A stretch of 64,000 nucleotides of DNA from an uncultured Alphaproteobacteria bacterium (GCA_944390455.1 CALXPU010000004.1:25471-89470), one strand, 5' to 3'. Shown: positions 26,779-36,489, counted from the stretch's first letter. Program-made: numbers and translations. Notes: a model not told the origin generated them from the letters alone.

Positions 26779-27471
26779 CTAACTATTTTTAGAATCAAGA
26801 TATTTCTTAAATAGGTCAGGCCGTTTAGCTTTCGTTGCGATTTCGGCTTGTTCTCTTCGCCATGCTTCAATCTTTTGATGATGACCTGATAGCAATATCT
26901 CGGGAACTTTCCGCCCTTTCCATTCTATTGGTCGGGTATATTGCGGATACTCCAATAAATTACTTTCAAAGCTCTCATCTTCTATTGATGCTTCATTTCC
27001 TAATACGCCGGGCAATAATCTTATCACTGAGTCTAACATTATTTGCGCCGCCTGTTCGCCTCCGGTCAAAATGTAATCGCCGATACTTACTTCTTCCACA
27101 TTATATTCTTCAATGATACGCTCGTCTATACCTTCAAATCTTCCGCATATTATCGTTATGTTCTCTTCTTTTGAAAGTTCATGACTTAATTTTTGTGTCA
27201 GAGTTTTTCCTCGCGGGCTCATATATATAATGCGACCTCCTTGGTAGTTGGCTTCAATCGCTTTTCCCAATATATCCGCACGCATTATCATGCCGGCACC
27301 TCCGCCACAGGGGGTATCATCGACCGATTTGTGTTTATCTTCAGCATAATCGCGAATGTTTATGGCTTTAATCTGCCACTTCTTTTCTTCCAACGCTTTT
27401 CCTGTCAACGAATATCCCAAAAATCCGGGAAATATTTCAGGAAATACTGTCAGAACTTTTACGCTTAGCAT
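26779..27471 (-). CDS. trmD: tRNA (guanine-N1)-methyltransferase
   Basis: It methylates G37 of tRNAs reading CNN codons, which prevents frameshifts, and so serves both tRNAs in this window. The SPOUT trefoil-knot signature is visible as YMSPRGKTLTQ, ICGRFEGIDERIIE and EEVSIGDYILTGGE. PCGGGAGM binds near the active site. At 230 aa it is normal. It overlaps rimM by 7 bases. Confidence 0.97.
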   Translation of the reverse strand: MLSVKVLTVFPEIFPGFLGYSLTGKALEEKKWQIKAINIRDYAEDKHKSVDDTPCGGGAGMIMRADILGKAIEANYQGGRIIYMSPRGKTLTQKLSHELSKEENITIICGRFEGIDERIIEEYNVEEVSIGDYILTGGEQAAQIMLDSVIRLLPGVLGNEASIEDESFESNLLEYPQYTRPIEWKGRKVPEILLSGHHQKIEAWRREQAEIATKAKRPDLFKKYLDSKNS

Positions 27472-28001
27472 TCTTTAGAATCCTCTTCGTCTTCTATGAA
27501 CACCATACCGGTTGACGCAACAATAATATAGCCTTCATCCAGATTTATTTCCGGTACATAACCTTTATTAAAAGGCAACATCTCTGAACGACCACTTTTT
27601 AGCTTTATTTCCAATATATCACCGGCTCCGAAATTATAAAATCCCGTTACCTTAGCAACTTCTTTCTTTTCGGTATCAAGTACTTTCAATCCGACTAAAT
27701 CGGTTTCATAATACTCTTCTTCCGCTTTGATTTCCGGAAGAACGCCTCTTGGAGCATAAAGTTCCGTTCCAATCAGAGTTTCAGCCATCGTTCGGTCTTC
27801 AACTCCTAAGATTTTGACACGAAGCAAATCTTTTGAATGACCGGTAACCTTTAAGTTGAAATGCTTTGCAGCAGTCTTGTCTTCTAACGCGCCATAACTT
27901 GCGATGTCTTTATCTACAACCGTATAGCTTTTGACTTTAACCTCACCTTTTATGCCGTGTACGCCGACTATTTTGCCTAAACAAACGCGTTTTTCACTCA
28001 T
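27465..28001 (-). CDS. rimM: Ribosome maturation factor RimM
   Basis: This factor assists assembly of the 30S head around S19. The N-terminal RimM domain begins CLGKIVGVHGIKGEVKVKS. A PRC-barrel follows with YYETDLVGLKVLDTE and GAGDILEIKLKSGRSEMLPF. It is 178 aa, within the normal range. Its place between rpsP and trmD is the widespread bacterial order. Confidence 0.95.
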   Translation of the reverse strand: MSEKRVCLGKIVGVHGIKGEVKVKSYTVVDKDIASYGALEDKTAAKHFNLKVTGHSKDLLRVKILGVEDRTMAETLIGTELYAPRGVLPEIKAEEEYYETDLVGLKVLDTEKKEVAKVTGFYNFGAGDILEIKLKSGRSEMLPFNKGYVPEINLDEGYIIVASTGMVFIEDEEDSKEC

Positions 28002-28049
28002 CTGATTACCTATCGCAACATATTCTTATTTTTTCAAAAGAAACTCAGA

Positions 28050-28442
28050 TTAAGCTTCTGCAGATGCTTCTTCAGCTGCTGCGGCTGCTGCTTCTGCAGC
28101 GGCTTTTGCTTTTTCTTCTTTTTCTTTAATTCTCTCTAAAGCTTTAGCTTTTGGAGCAGATTTCTTTGGCTGATTGTGAATTTTCGGTGCTTCACAAATT
28201 CCTAAATTTGCAAATAATTTTTGCAATCTTTCTGTTGGTTGTGCACCTTTAGCAAGCCAAGATTTTACTTTTTCAATATCAAGAACTAATCTGTCTTGAT
28301 GATCTTGCGGCAATAATGGATTGTAAGAACCCAATTTTTCAATAAATCTACCGTCACGAGGAGCTCTTTGATCGGCAGCTACTACGCGATAGTATGGGTG
28401 CTTCTTTGATCCACCGCGAGAAAGTCTAATACGAACTGTCAT
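28050..28442 (-). CDS. rpsP: 30S ribosomal protein S16
   Basis: The core is the first 80 residues or so (MTVRIRLSRGGSKKHPYYRVV, FIEKLGSYNPLLP, WLAKGAQPTERLQKLF). An Ala/Glu/Lys-rich tail of about 50 residues extends it to 130 aa; such tails are common in alphaproteobacterial S16 and are probably disordered. The gene lies between ffh and rimM. Confidence 0.96.
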   Translation of the reverse strand: MTVRIRLSRGGSKKHPYYRVVAADQRAPRDGRFIEKLGSYNPLLPQDHQDRLVLDIEKVKSWLAKGAQPTERLQKLFANLGICEAPKIHNQPKKSAPKAKALERIKEKEEKAKAAAEAAAAAAEEASAEA

Positions 28443-28483
28443 TTTTTTCCTTTCCAGTTATTTATTTGTTTCGTTTCTTCCGC

Positions 28484-29866
28484 TTAAAACGGAAATTTGT
28501 TGTTAAACCCGCCAAAGGAATTTCCTCCGAACGGATTGTTTTTCATAAAACGGGTTGCAAGAGAACTCATGCCTCCAAGCTTACCCATTCTTTTCATCAT
28601 GGTTGACATTTGCTCATAGGATTTAAGCAACTTGTTAACTTCATGAACTTCTACACCAGCTCCGGCCGCTATTCTTTTTTTACGAGATGCTTTTATTATA
28701 TCCGGATTGCGACGCTCGCCTTTGGTCATTGACAAGATTATTGCTTCTTGTCTTTTCATCATCGCATCAGCATTTGCTGCTTCTATTTGTTCTTTATATT
28801 TGCTTAATCCGGGGAGCATTCCCATAATATTGGATACGGAGCCCAATTTCTTCATCTGGCGAATTTGATTGAGCATATCCTCCAAATCAAATTTGCCTTT
28901 CATCATCTTTTTAGCCATAGCTTCGGTTTCTTCTTTATCCAGATTTTCTACGGCTTTTTCTACAAGACTGACGACATCACCTTTATCTAATATTCTTCCG
29001 GCAAGTCTGTCTGCATGAAATTCTTCTATATCTTCTAATTTTTCACCGGTTCCTAAAAACTTCAAAGGAGCTCCTGAAACCATCTTCATTGATAATGCGG
29101 CACCGGCACGAGATGAACCATCTATTCTAGTTAATACCAATCCGGTAATACCGACTTTTTCATTAAATTCTTTAGCAACATTGCAAGCTTCTTGTCCGAT
29201 AAGAGAATCGGCAACCAACAATGTTTCTGTCGGATTGGCTAACTTTTTAACAGCTGCAACCTCATCCATCAATTTTTCATCTATTTGCAGACGGCCAGCC
29301 GTGTCTAAAATCAATACATCATAGACACCTTTTTGACCAGCAGAGATAGCGCGTTTGGTTATTTCCAAAGGCTTTTCTCCGGCAACTATCGGCAAAACAT
29401 CCACATTGATTTGTTTACCTAATTGAGCTAGTTGCTCTTGCGCTGCAGGACGATAAACGTCTAATGATGCCATTAATACGCGTTTATTCTTTTTTAATTT
29501 CAAAGCTATTTTTGCCGAGGTTGTAGTTTTACCAGAACCTTGCAAACCAACCATCAAAATAACTGCCGGTGGAACTGCTTTGAAATTTAATTCTGTGCTA
29601 TTGCCTCCCAATAATTCTATCAACTCATCATAAACGATTTTTACGAGTTGTTGGTCAGGACGGATAGACTTGATAACTTTTTCGCCAAGAGCTTTTTCTT
29701 TTACTCTGGCCATAAATTCTTTAACAACGCTCAAGGAAACATCTGCTTCTAACAAAGCTAAGCGAATCTCTCTTAAACCCTCTTCAATGTCCTTTTCTTT
29801 AAGAACACCGCGAGAGCCTAAACGACTGAATATATCACTCAACTTTGTTGTTAATGCGTCAAACAT
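28484..29866 (-). CDS. ffh: Signal recognition particle protein Ffh
   Basis: This GTPase binds signal sequences of nascent membrane proteins with SRP RNA. The N and G domains include the P-loop MVGLQGSGKTTT, DTAGRLQID and TRIDGSSRAG. The C-terminal M domain is Met-rich (MKKLGSVSNIMGMLPG, YEQMSTMMKRMGKLGG). The 460-aa length is typical. It is the first gene of the operon and is preceded by a structured leader with a terminator-like hairpin. Confidence 0.97.
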   Translation of the reverse strand: MFDALTTKLSDIFSRLGSRGVLKEKDIEEGLREIRLALLEADVSLSVVKEFMARVKEKALGEKVIKSIRPDQQLVKIVYDELIELLGGNSTELNFKAVPPAVILMVGLQGSGKTTTSAKIALKLKKNKRVLMASLDVYRPAAQEQLAQLGKQINVDVLPIVAGEKPLEITKRAISAGQKGVYDVLILDTAGRLQIDEKLMDEVAAVKKLANPTETLLVADSLIGQEACNVAKEFNEKVGITGLVLTRIDGSSRAGAALSMKMVSGAPLKFLGTGEKLEDIEEFHADRLAGRILDKGDVVSLVEKAVENLDKEETEAMAKKMMKGKFDLEDMLNQIRQMKKLGSVSNIMGMLPGLSKYKEQIEAANADAMMKRQEAIILSMTKGERRNPDIIKASRKKRIAAGAGVEVHEVNKLLKSYEQMSTMMKRMGKLGGMSSLATRFMKNNPFGGNSFGGFNNKFPF

Positions 29867-29897
29867 TTGCTTCCTTTTGTTTTTCCTTCATATTAGT

Positions 29898-29954
29898 AAA
29901 AAAAAATTGCGCCAGTGTGCGAACCCTCGCTGACTGACGGCACTCCGTAGAGTG
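29898..29954 (-). promoter_or_regulatory. Candidate attenuator in the ffh leader
   Basis: Reading the minus strand, a hairpin CACTC-TACG-GAGTG (29954-29941) is followed by a stem of CAGT+GCGA paired with TCGC+ACTG (29936-29913), then nine U (29906-29898), about 30 bases before the ffh ATG. This is the order of a transcription attenuator. The stem has two internal mismatched pairs, so its strength is uncertain. Confidence 0.4.
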
Positions 29955-30064
29955 TTATTTTTTACTTAAATCTGTCTAGATACTATGGATTTTTTCCCAA
30001 GAGTCAAGTCTTTTTTTAGAGCTTTTCCTTTTTAAATTGCCAACTATTCTCTTAAAATTTGTAC

Positions 30065-30092
30065 TTGCATATTCCTTTTTATTTGTTATTAT
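30065..30092 (+). promoter_or_regulatory. Promoter of prfC
   Basis: TTGCAT (30065-30070) and TATTAT (30087-30092) are spaced by 16 bases, about 40 bases before the prfC ATG. Confidence 0.5.
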
Positions 30093-30134
30093 GCGCTTAA
30101 TTTTAATGTATTATCCTTTTTTTTGAGAAAAATC

Positions 30135-31724
30135 ATGCCTGAAAATATTGTGAATAAAAGAAAAACTTTTGCGATTATTTCGCACCCGGACGCCGGTAAA
30201 ACCACTTTGACAGAAAAACTCCTTTTGTTTGGTGGTGCTATTCAACAAGCCGGTGCCGTTAAAGCTCGCGGCGAAAACAGACGTGCACACTCTGACTGGA
30301 TGAAAGTGGAACAGGAACGCGGTATTTCTGTGGCTTCTTCCGTGATGACTTTTGAATACAAAGATATTACCTTTAATCTTCTTGATACTCCGGGACACGA
30401 AGACTTTTCAGAAGATACATATCGTGTACTCACCGCCGTTGATTCCGCTGTGATGGTTATTGACTCCGCCAAAGGTATTGAAACACAGACTAAAAAATTG
30501 TTTGAAGTTTGTCGTCTGAGAAACATCCCTATCCTCACTTTTATCAATAAAATGGATAGAGAAGGTCTAGATCCGTTTGTGCTCCTTGATGATATTGAAA
30601 AAACTTTGGCTCTTGATGTTTGTCCGGCAAGCTGGCCTATTGGTAGTGGTAAAGATTTTCTTGGTTGTTATGACTTACTTAACGACCAACTTATTTTAAT
30701 GAACAAGACCGGAAATAAAGGACAAATCAACTCGGTTATTGAAACTTGTAAAGGACTGGATGATCCCAAATTAGATGAGTTACTTCCGGCTCACGCTGTT
30801 GCCAAATTGCGTGAAGATGTTTTGATGGTTAAAGAACTTTGCCCTCAATTTGATCTTGAACTTTATCTCGCCGGTGCGCTCACTCCTGTATTCTTTGGTA
30901 GTGCTATTAACAACTTTGGCGTTAAAGAAGTATTGGAAGGTTTACATACTCTTGCTCCTACTCCAAGACCTCAACCAACAGCTGAACGCGAAGTTAATGC
31001 CGATGAGAAAAAAGTTACCGGTTTCATTTTCAAAATTCAGGCAAACATGGATCCGAAACATCGTGATAGAATTGCTTTTATGCGTATTTGTTCCGGTCAC
31101 TTTAAACGTGGTATGACACTCTCACAAATTCGTACCGGTAAACCGATTAAAATTCCAACTCCGGTTATGTTCCTTGCTCAAGAGCGCGAGTTAGCTGAAG
31201 ATGCATATGCCGGCGATATTATCGGTATTCCAAACCACGGACAACTGCGTATTGGTGATACACTCACAGAAGGTGAAAAACTACACTTTACCGGTATTCC
31301 AAGTTTTGCTCCGGAATTGCTTAAATCCGTACGTGCGCTTGATCCGCTTAAATCCAAACATCTTGGTAACGCACTTCAACAAATTGCTGAAGAAGGTGGG
31401 GCCAGCGTGTTCAAGCCGGTTATCGGTTCTGAATGGATTGTCGGTGTGGTTGGTGTTTTACAATTTGAAGTTATGGCTGACCGTATTCGTACCGAATTTA
31501 ATATTCCGGTGGTATTTGAACCAACTCAATACTATACGGCTCGTTGGATTTCTTCATCTGATAAAAACGTATTGGCTAAATTTATTGATGCTAACCAAGC
31601 AAATATTGCACAGGATCACGACGGAGAAACCGTCTTCTTGGCGCGTAATGCTTGGCACCTTAATAAGGCTAAAGAAGATTTTCCGCAAGTTGAACTAAAA
31701 ACAACACGTGAACAAGTTTTTTAA
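30135..31724 (+). CDS. prfC: Peptide chain release factor 3
   Basis: This GTPase recycles RF1 and RF2 after termination. The P-loop SHPDAGKTTLTEKLL is near residue 15, the G2 and G3 region has ERGISVASSVM and DTPGHEDFSEDTYR, and FINKMDREG is the NKxD motif. Domains II and III follow in normal order to about 529 aa. The ATG at 30135 is chosen over a TTG four codons upstream. It is monocistronic, with a promoter and a strong terminator. Confidence 0.95.
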   Translation: MPENIVNKRKTFAIISHPDAGKTTLTEKLLLFGGAIQQAGAVKARGENRRAHSDWMKVEQERGISVASSVMTFEYKDITFNLLDTPGHEDFSEDTYRVLTAVDSAVMVIDSAKGIETQTKKLFEVCRLRNIPILTFINKMDREGLDPFVLLDDIEKTLALDVCPASWPIGSGKDFLGCYDLLNDQLILMNKTGNKGQINSVIETCKGLDDPKLDELLPAHAVAKLREDVLMVKELCPQFDLELYLAGALTPVFFGSAINNFGVKEVLEGLHTLAPTPRPQPTAEREVNADEKKVTGFIFKIQANMDPKHRDRIAFMRICSGHFKRGMTLSQIRTGKPIKIPTPVMFLAQERELAEDAYAGDIIGIPNHGQLRIGDTLTEGEKLHFTGIPSFAPELLKSVRALDPLKSKHLGNALQQIAEEGGASVFKPVIGSEWIVGVVGVLQFEVMADRIRTEFNIPVVFEPTQYYTARWISSSDKNVLAKFIDANQANIAQDHDGETVFLARNAWHLNKAKEDFPQVELKTTREQVF

Positions 31725-31750
31725 TTGTTCTTCTAACCATTTAAAAACGG

Positions 31751-31789
31751 CAAAGCCTCGCTAGTATTTCACTAACGAGGCTTTGTTTT
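31751..31789 (+). terminator. prfC terminator
   Basis: AAAGCCTCG (31752-31760) pairs with CGAGGCTTT (31776-31784), with an inner TAGT/ACTA stem, followed by GTTTT. Confidence 0.85.
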
Positions 31790-31800
31790 AGAGCGCTTAT

Positions 31801-32241
31801 TTATTCATAAAACTTGGGGTGGAAATTTTGGGCAAATACCTTTTTATCAATTCCATTAATTGTAGTAATATTCGGATTTTCCATTATCTCTTGCAGTTCA
31901 GTTGAGCAAAACGTACTGCGCTTATCAGCTCCTTCTACAAAAGCATTAATATTGCCTTTTGCTGCTTTTATATATCTTGATGAAGCAATTTTCCAAACTT
32001 TGGTTATTTCTTCCCCAACTTCATCCACTCGCCCATCAAGCCCTAATCCGATTAGAGCTTGACCGCAAGGAGTATCATCCAACATTTGAGCATCTTGATG
32101 TTCGCTAATAAATTTTTTGGCATCATCTTTATTTTTTGAATTTGGCATAAAGCTGACACTATAAACAACTGCGCTATTCGGTTTGGTCGCAACGCTTTCG
32201 TTTTGCGCGATTGCGTATGCTTCAGCTATCAGATTATTCAT
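31801..32241 (-). CDS. Hypothetical protein, 146 aa
   Basis: A soluble protein without a signal peptide or recognisable motif. It has a mixed alpha/beta look with segments SAVVYSVSFMP, TPCGQALIGLGLDGRV and VFAQNFHPKFYE, and two cysteines. Its start overlaps the end of the metallophosphoesterase gene by 8 bases, so the two are probably co-translated. Function unknown. Confidence 0.6.
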   Translation of the reverse strand: MNNLIAEAYAIAQNESVATKPNSAVVYSVSFMPNSKNKDDAKKFISEHQDAQMLDDTPCGQALIGLGLDGRVDEVGEEITKVWKIASSRYIKAAKGNINAFVEGADKRSTFCSTELQEIMENPNITTINGIDKKVFAQNFHPKFYE

Positions 32242-33439
32242 CTTTCTTATCTTCTTCTACTGTTTCCGGTTTGCTTATTGCTTCAAGTTTTGTTTCGTCT
32301 TTACGCCCCTCTTTACTTGGCGAAAAATTAAACACTGTAATCTCAGATGGCGCAAAAATTCTTATTGGAGGCCCCCAATATCTGGTTCCTCTTGATACAT
32401 ACATTTCTACACCATTTTTGTTATAAAATCCGGCAAGAACTCCACCATTTGCACGCTCTGTAAAATAATGGAACGGGTAAATTTGTCCGCCATGCGTATG
32501 ACCGGATAATTGTAAATCAACATTATCTTTCGTTACGCCCTCTGCTATTTGCGGGGTATGCGACAACAATATCACATAATCATCTTTTTCTGCTTTATAC
32601 AGAGCATTACTGATATTTACTTTCATTTTAGCCATTTCTGCAGCTTTAATATCAGGAATACCTGCAATATAAATTCCCGTATCTCCTAATTTTGCTCCAT
32701 AATTGTTTAGGAACTCAAAGCCCAGTTGAGCAAATGCTATCGCCCATTGCATTGCTCCTGAATAAAATTCATGATTTCCTAAAACAACATATATTCTTCC
32801 TTTAGGTGATAATTGTTGTAACTCTAGCATTTGCGCATATAGTTTTCTAGGCATATTGTCAATGATGTCTCCTACCAATACTACCGCATCTGGATTTAAT
32901 GAATTAACTTCATCTACTATCTTTTTCACGGTTTTAGGAGATGTATCTGCATCTATATGCAAATCTGATAACATTACCACTTTGGTGGCTTCTTTTATTT
33001 TGGGAGAACTGATAGTATATGTTTTTACTGCCGGCATTTTTTCTGCTTCATACAAACCATATAGGCAAAACATCAGGCAAAAAATTATCGTTCCGATATT
33101 AATTTTGTTCAGCAAAGATGTATTCTTCAAGTCAGATACCGGCACTCTTCTGATAAAATCTATTAAAGCCCAAAACATATCCCTTATTACGGTTATGGCA
33201 AATAAGAAGAATACAAATCCGAACCAGAAATATAGTATCTTTGTTATATAAACAAAGCTATCTTCTATTTCTGTACGATGAATAGCAAATCCCAATATGG
33301 GTGCAAACCATCCGCAAGTCACAAACAAAAAGCACCCTAATTTGGTATACCAACGATAGTCCCCATACCCAACATAAGTCTTGTATGTAATAGCAATTGC
33401 TGCTAATGCCACCACTAAAAAGGCTATTTCTACCGGCAT
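32234..33439 (-). CDS. Membrane-bound metallophosphoesterase, YkuE-like
   Basis: The product is about 401 aa. Four or five hydrophobic helices fill the first 150 residues. A calcineurin-like domain follows with the metal-ligand motifs in order: LSDLHID, VGDIID, LGNHEFY, LSHTP and SGHTHGGQ. Related YkuE-type enzymes act on lipid or UDP-sugar phosphoesters at the membrane, but the substrate here is unknown. I place the start at 33439 because GAGGGAG stands 7 bases ahead. The in-frame ATG at 33460 lacks a ribosome site. The gene lies between DUF4167 and a small coupled gene. Confidence 0.85.
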   Translation of the reverse strand: MPVEIAFLVVALAAIAITYKTYVGYGDYRWYTKLGCFLFVTCGWFAPILGFAIHRTEIEDSFVYITKILYFWFGFVFFLFAITVIRDMFWALIDFIRRVPVSDLKNTSLLNKINIGTIIFCLMFCLYGLYEAEKMPAVKTYTISSPKIKEATKVVMLSDLHIDADTSPKTVKKIVDEVNSLNPDAVVLVGDIIDNMPRKLYAQMLELQQLSPKGRIYVVLGNHEFYSGAMQWAIAFAQLGFEFLNNYGAKLGDTGIYIAGIPDIKAAEMAKMKVNISNALYKAEKDDYVILLSHTPQIAEGVTKDNVDLQLSGHTHGGQIYPFHYFTERANGGVLAGFYNKNGVEMYVSRGTRYWGPPIRIFAPSEITVFNFSPSKEGRKDETKLEAISKPETVEEDKKDE

Positions 33440-33464
33440 AAATATTCTCCCTCTTTTCATTATA

Positions 33465-34034
33465 TTATTGAGCTTCAGCTATTTTTTCTTCCTCTTTCTT
33501 TGTTTTGCGAGGCGTACAAGTTCTTTTTCTTGTGGTTCTTTTAGGTTTTACTTCTTCTTCCGGCTTAGCTTCTTCCGTAATTTCAACTACTTTGAAGTTT
33601 TTTGCGATTGGCTTTTCAACTGCCGGCAAAGTTTCAACATATCCGTTAGCTTCAGGAATCGGCTCTATCGGTGTTTGAGTTTCCTTATTCTCTACTTCCT
33701 CTTCGGCTGAAGAACTATCTTCATTTCCGTTTTCGTTTTCAACATTTTCTGTATTATCTTCCGAACGATTTTGTTGTTCTTGTCTAGACTGACGACGCTC
33801 ATTTATCTCTGTCACAATCTTACGATAGTGCTCAGCATACTGACGATATATTTCCATATCTACGTAATTTCCACTGGCTTGAGCTTCTTTGGCCAAATCA
33901 TTATATCTTCTGATTAAATCCAATGCTGTACCGCTTATCTTACCTGCAATACTTACACTGTCAAATTTATAGTTCAACGTATAGCCGTTATTGCTACCGC
34001 CGTTATTACGAAATCTATTATTTTGCTTTTTCAT
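33465..34034 (-). CDS. DUF4167 protein
   Basis: The 189-aa protein has a basic, Asn/Gly-rich start and then the DUF4167 core (about residues 22-85: SIAGKISGTALDLIRRYNDLAKEA, MEIYRQYAEHYRKIV). An acidic low-complexity middle and a basic Lys/Arg tail follow. DUF4167 is a mostly alphaproteobacterial family often found near prmC, as here. The helical core and charged ends hint at RNA or nucleoid binding, but the function is not established. Confidence 0.8.
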   Translation of the reverse strand: MKKQNNRFRNNGGSNNGYTLNYKFDSVSIAGKISGTALDLIRRYNDLAKEAQASGNYVDMEIYRQYAEHYRKIVTEINERRQSRQEQQNRSEDNTENVENENGNEDSSSAEEEVENKETQTPIEPIPEANGYVETLPAVEKPIAKNFKVVEITEEAKPEEEVKPKRTTRKRTCTPRKTKKEEEKIAEAQ

Positions 34035-34175
34035 ATATTCCTACATTCATCATAGAGCTCTTTGCTCTTTAAAATTAATTATTAAAAAAGGAAACTTCTA
34101 GATATGCCTCACTCAAAAAATCGCATATCGTCTCTACAGTGTTTGATACTATAAGTTAAAATTTTTTTTTGCAAC

Positions 34176-35006
34176 TTATTTTTTTAATATCACACATCTG
34201 TTTATTCCACCTAAATCTTTTACTATTTTATGCAATACTAATCCTTCTTTTTCAAATATTTCGCTTATTTTTTGCGCTTGTTCCACACCGGCTTCAATTA
34301 AAATATATCCGTCCTTTTTTAATATGTTCGGAGCTATTTTTGCTATTTCTTGATAGCACTTATACCCATCTGCTCCACCATCCAATGCCACACGTGGGTC
34401 ATAGTCTTTAACTTCTGTTTCTAACGTTTCAATTTCTTGACTTGCAATATAAGGCGGATTTGTCACTATCATATCTATGCTTTCATTGGCAATTTCTAAC
34501 TGTTGCCACGAACAATTTTGAAATGTGCAACGATCTTCAACACCTAATCTTTGCGCATTTTCTTTAGCGACATCTAAGGCTTTCTCAGATATATCAACGC
34601 CTATACCTTTCATGCAGGAACATTCTTGGAGTATTGATAATAGAATACACCCACTTCCCGTTCCTAAATCCAGTACTATTCCCGACTGTTTCTCTTGCAA
34701 TAAATTTATTGCTTCTTCTACTAAAATTTCCGTATCAGGACGTGGCGTCAAAACATTTTGATTTACTTTAAATACGGATTTATAGAATTCTCGTTCCCCA
34801 ACGATTTTATCTAATGGTTCATGATTTAATCGTCTTTGTAACATCGTTAGGGCTTTTTCTTGTTCCGCTTCAGTAATCTTCGGATATAAAGGCGCGGCGT
34901 ATTTTAAAATAATATCCGTTTCTAAACGCGGAGAGCTAATTCCTGCTTTGACTAAAGCGGCAATTAATTCTTCCCGTAAATTTCTTTGGCTGTCTTGTTT
35001 AAACAT
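34176..35006 (-). CDS. prmC: Release factor glutamine N5-methyltransferase
   Basis: It methylates the GGQ glutamine of RF1 and RF2. The N-terminal helical domain is followed by a Rossmann methyltransferase with VLDLGTGSGCILLS (SAM site) and the catalytic VTNPPYI motif; TPRPDTEILVE is also typical. The 276-aa start at 35006 begins one base after the rpoH stop. A longer frame would run deep into rpoH and is rejected. The usual prfA neighbour is missing, with rpoH in its place. Confidence 0.93.
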   Translation of the reverse strand: MFKQDSQRNLREELIAALVKAGISSPRLETDIILKYAAPLYPKITEAEQEKALTMLQRRLNHEPLDKIVGEREFYKSVFKVNQNVLTPRPDTEILVEEAINLLQEKQSGIVLDLGTGSGCILLSILQECSCMKGIGVDISEKALDVAKENAQRLGVEDRCTFQNCSWQQLEIANESIDMIVTNPPYIASQEIETLETEVKDYDPRVALDGGADGYKCYQEIAKIAPNILKKDGYILIEAGVEQAQKISEIFEKEGLVLHKIVKDLGGINRCVILKK

Positions 35007-35007
35007 T

Positions 35008-35904
35008 CTACGCCGCCATAGCTTTTTTGACTTCTGCCGATAATTTATCAAACGCCTTCTTCTCAATTTGGCGAACACGCTCTCGGCTGATATTAAAGTG
35101 AGCGCCAATATCATCCAAAGTCACAGGATTTTCTGTTAGCATTCTGTTTTTAATAATATATTGCTCACGTTCATCCAATTTCTTTAAGCATTGAGCCAGA
35201 ATTTTTGCCTTATAGGCTTGCTCTTGACGCGCAGCTAATTTCCCCTCTATATTTTCACGGCCATCAATCACCATATCAATTTTTTCACGACCGTCTTCAT
35301 CGTCACCGACATTGACATTCAGTGAGCTATCTCCGCCAATACGTCGGTTCATCTCGGTTACATCTTTTTCATCAACAACCAATTCTTTAGCTATGGCTTT
35401 AACAACCTTTGGCTCTAACTCTTTATTTTCATATATTCCCAAACGAGCTTTAATGCGGCTTAAGTTATAAAATAGCTTTTTCTGCGCAGCAACCGTACCT
35501 ATTTTAACCAATGACCATGAACGCAAAATGTAGTCGTTAATTGCAGCTTTTATCCACCAAATTGCATAAGTTGCCAAACGAACTTTTTTATCTGTATCAA
35601 ACTTTTTTACCGCCTGCATCAACCCTAAATTTGCTTCTGAAATTACGTCTGACATCGGCAATCCATAACGGCGATATGTTAAAGCAATTTTGGCCGCTAG
35701 ACGTAAATGTGAGGTTATCAATTTCTGTGCTGCCAATAAATCCCCTTTGGTTTGAAAATCTTCAATTAATTGTTTTTCTTCACTTTCGCTCAAAACCGGA
35801 AAACGCTTAATCTGTTCTAAATAGGTATATAATCCATTTTCCTCAACTACCATGGGCAGTTGCGGTTTTGGTTTTACGACAACTAAATTCTTATGTTCAC
35901 TCAT
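35008..35904 (-). CDS. rpoH: RNA polymerase sigma factor RpoH (sigma-32)
   Basis: This is the heat-shock sigma factor. Region 2 is seen as LITSHLRLAAKIALTYRRYG, the core-binding and -10 part as FDTDKKVRLATYAIWWIKAA, and the RpoH box as QKKLFYNLSRIKARL. Region 4 has ISRERVRQIEKKAFDKL for -35 recognition. The 298-aa size is right. No thermosensor leader is evident by eye in the short upstream gap. It is probably co-transcribed with prmC. Confidence 0.94.
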   Translation of the reverse strand: MSEHKNLVVVKPKPQLPMVVEENGLYTYLEQIKRFPVLSESEEKQLIEDFQTKGDLLAAQKLITSHLRLAAKIALTYRRYGLPMSDVISEANLGLMQAVKKFDTDKKVRLATYAIWWIKAAINDYILRSWSLVKIGTVAAQKKLFYNLSRIKARLGIYENKELEPKVVKAIAKELVVDEKDVTEMNRRIGGDSSLNVNVGDDEDGREKIDMVIDGRENIEGKLAARQEQAYKAKILAQCLKKLDEREQYIIKNRMLTENPVTLDDIGAHFNISRERVRQIEKKAFDKLSAEVKKAMAA

Positions 35905-35973
35905 ACCTTTTCCTTACAGACCTTTTCACCAGTTTTGTTTATTTAGGTGTCCTTTTTGGCTTTCGCAAGTCTT

Positions 35974-36480
35974 TTATTTATACAAAAAGGATGTATCTTT
36001 TCCTGAAGGTTTTAATTCCAAATTTATTGCTTCAACGCGATAACTGTCCGCTTCAGGATATATCAATAGAAATAACTTTCCTGCTTCTTCATTTGCACTT
36101 TGATTTTTGCATAATAGCATATTTTCTTCTGCAATACTTTTATTTATCTTACGGTCGGCAATTATATCTGACACGGGCTTTGTGTCTTCTGTTTTGTAGT
36201 TTGCTATATTTTCTTTAGAAAATTTATCAAGATTGTGTGTCAAAAAATAACGATGACGACGCTCTTTTACATTTTTATTCGTGTCATCTTTATAAAATTC
36301 AGAAATAAACTCTTTAGTTGCTGATATCAATTTTTCATCTTGACATGTCGGCATCGGGATTATTTGCTTTTCCACTTGATGGACGATGACTTCTTGTACA
36401 CCGCCATCAGTCTCTTCAGCATTTACGTATGGTGCAAATAAGCACGCAATTGCTATCAGTCTAAAGAGTTTATTTCTCAT
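35974..36480 (-). CDS. Exported hypothetical protein
   Basis: The 168-aa protein has a signal peptide (cleavage after VNA, near residue 21). The mature part is charged and mainly helical, with two cysteines (PTCQDE, LLCKNQ) that could form a disulfide in the periplasm. No family is recognised. It starts ten bases after the asnS stop on the same strand and is followed by rpoH after about 70 bases. Confidence 0.65.
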   Translation of the reverse strand: MRNKLFRLIAIACLFAPYVNAEETDGGVQEVIVHQVEKQIIPMPTCQDEKLISATKEFISEFYKDDTNKNVKERRHRYFLTHNLDKFSKENIANYKTEDTKPVSDIIADRKINKSIAEENMLLCKNQSANEEAGKLFLLIYPEADSYRVEAINLELKPSGKDTSFLYK

Positions 36481-36489
36481 GTATTTCTC

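Noticed and set aside
35006..35114. Longer prmC frame starting inside rpoH
   Set aside because: The extra 36 residues overlap rpoH, are Arg-rich and unlike PrmC, and the ATG at 35006 follows the rpoH stop by one base.
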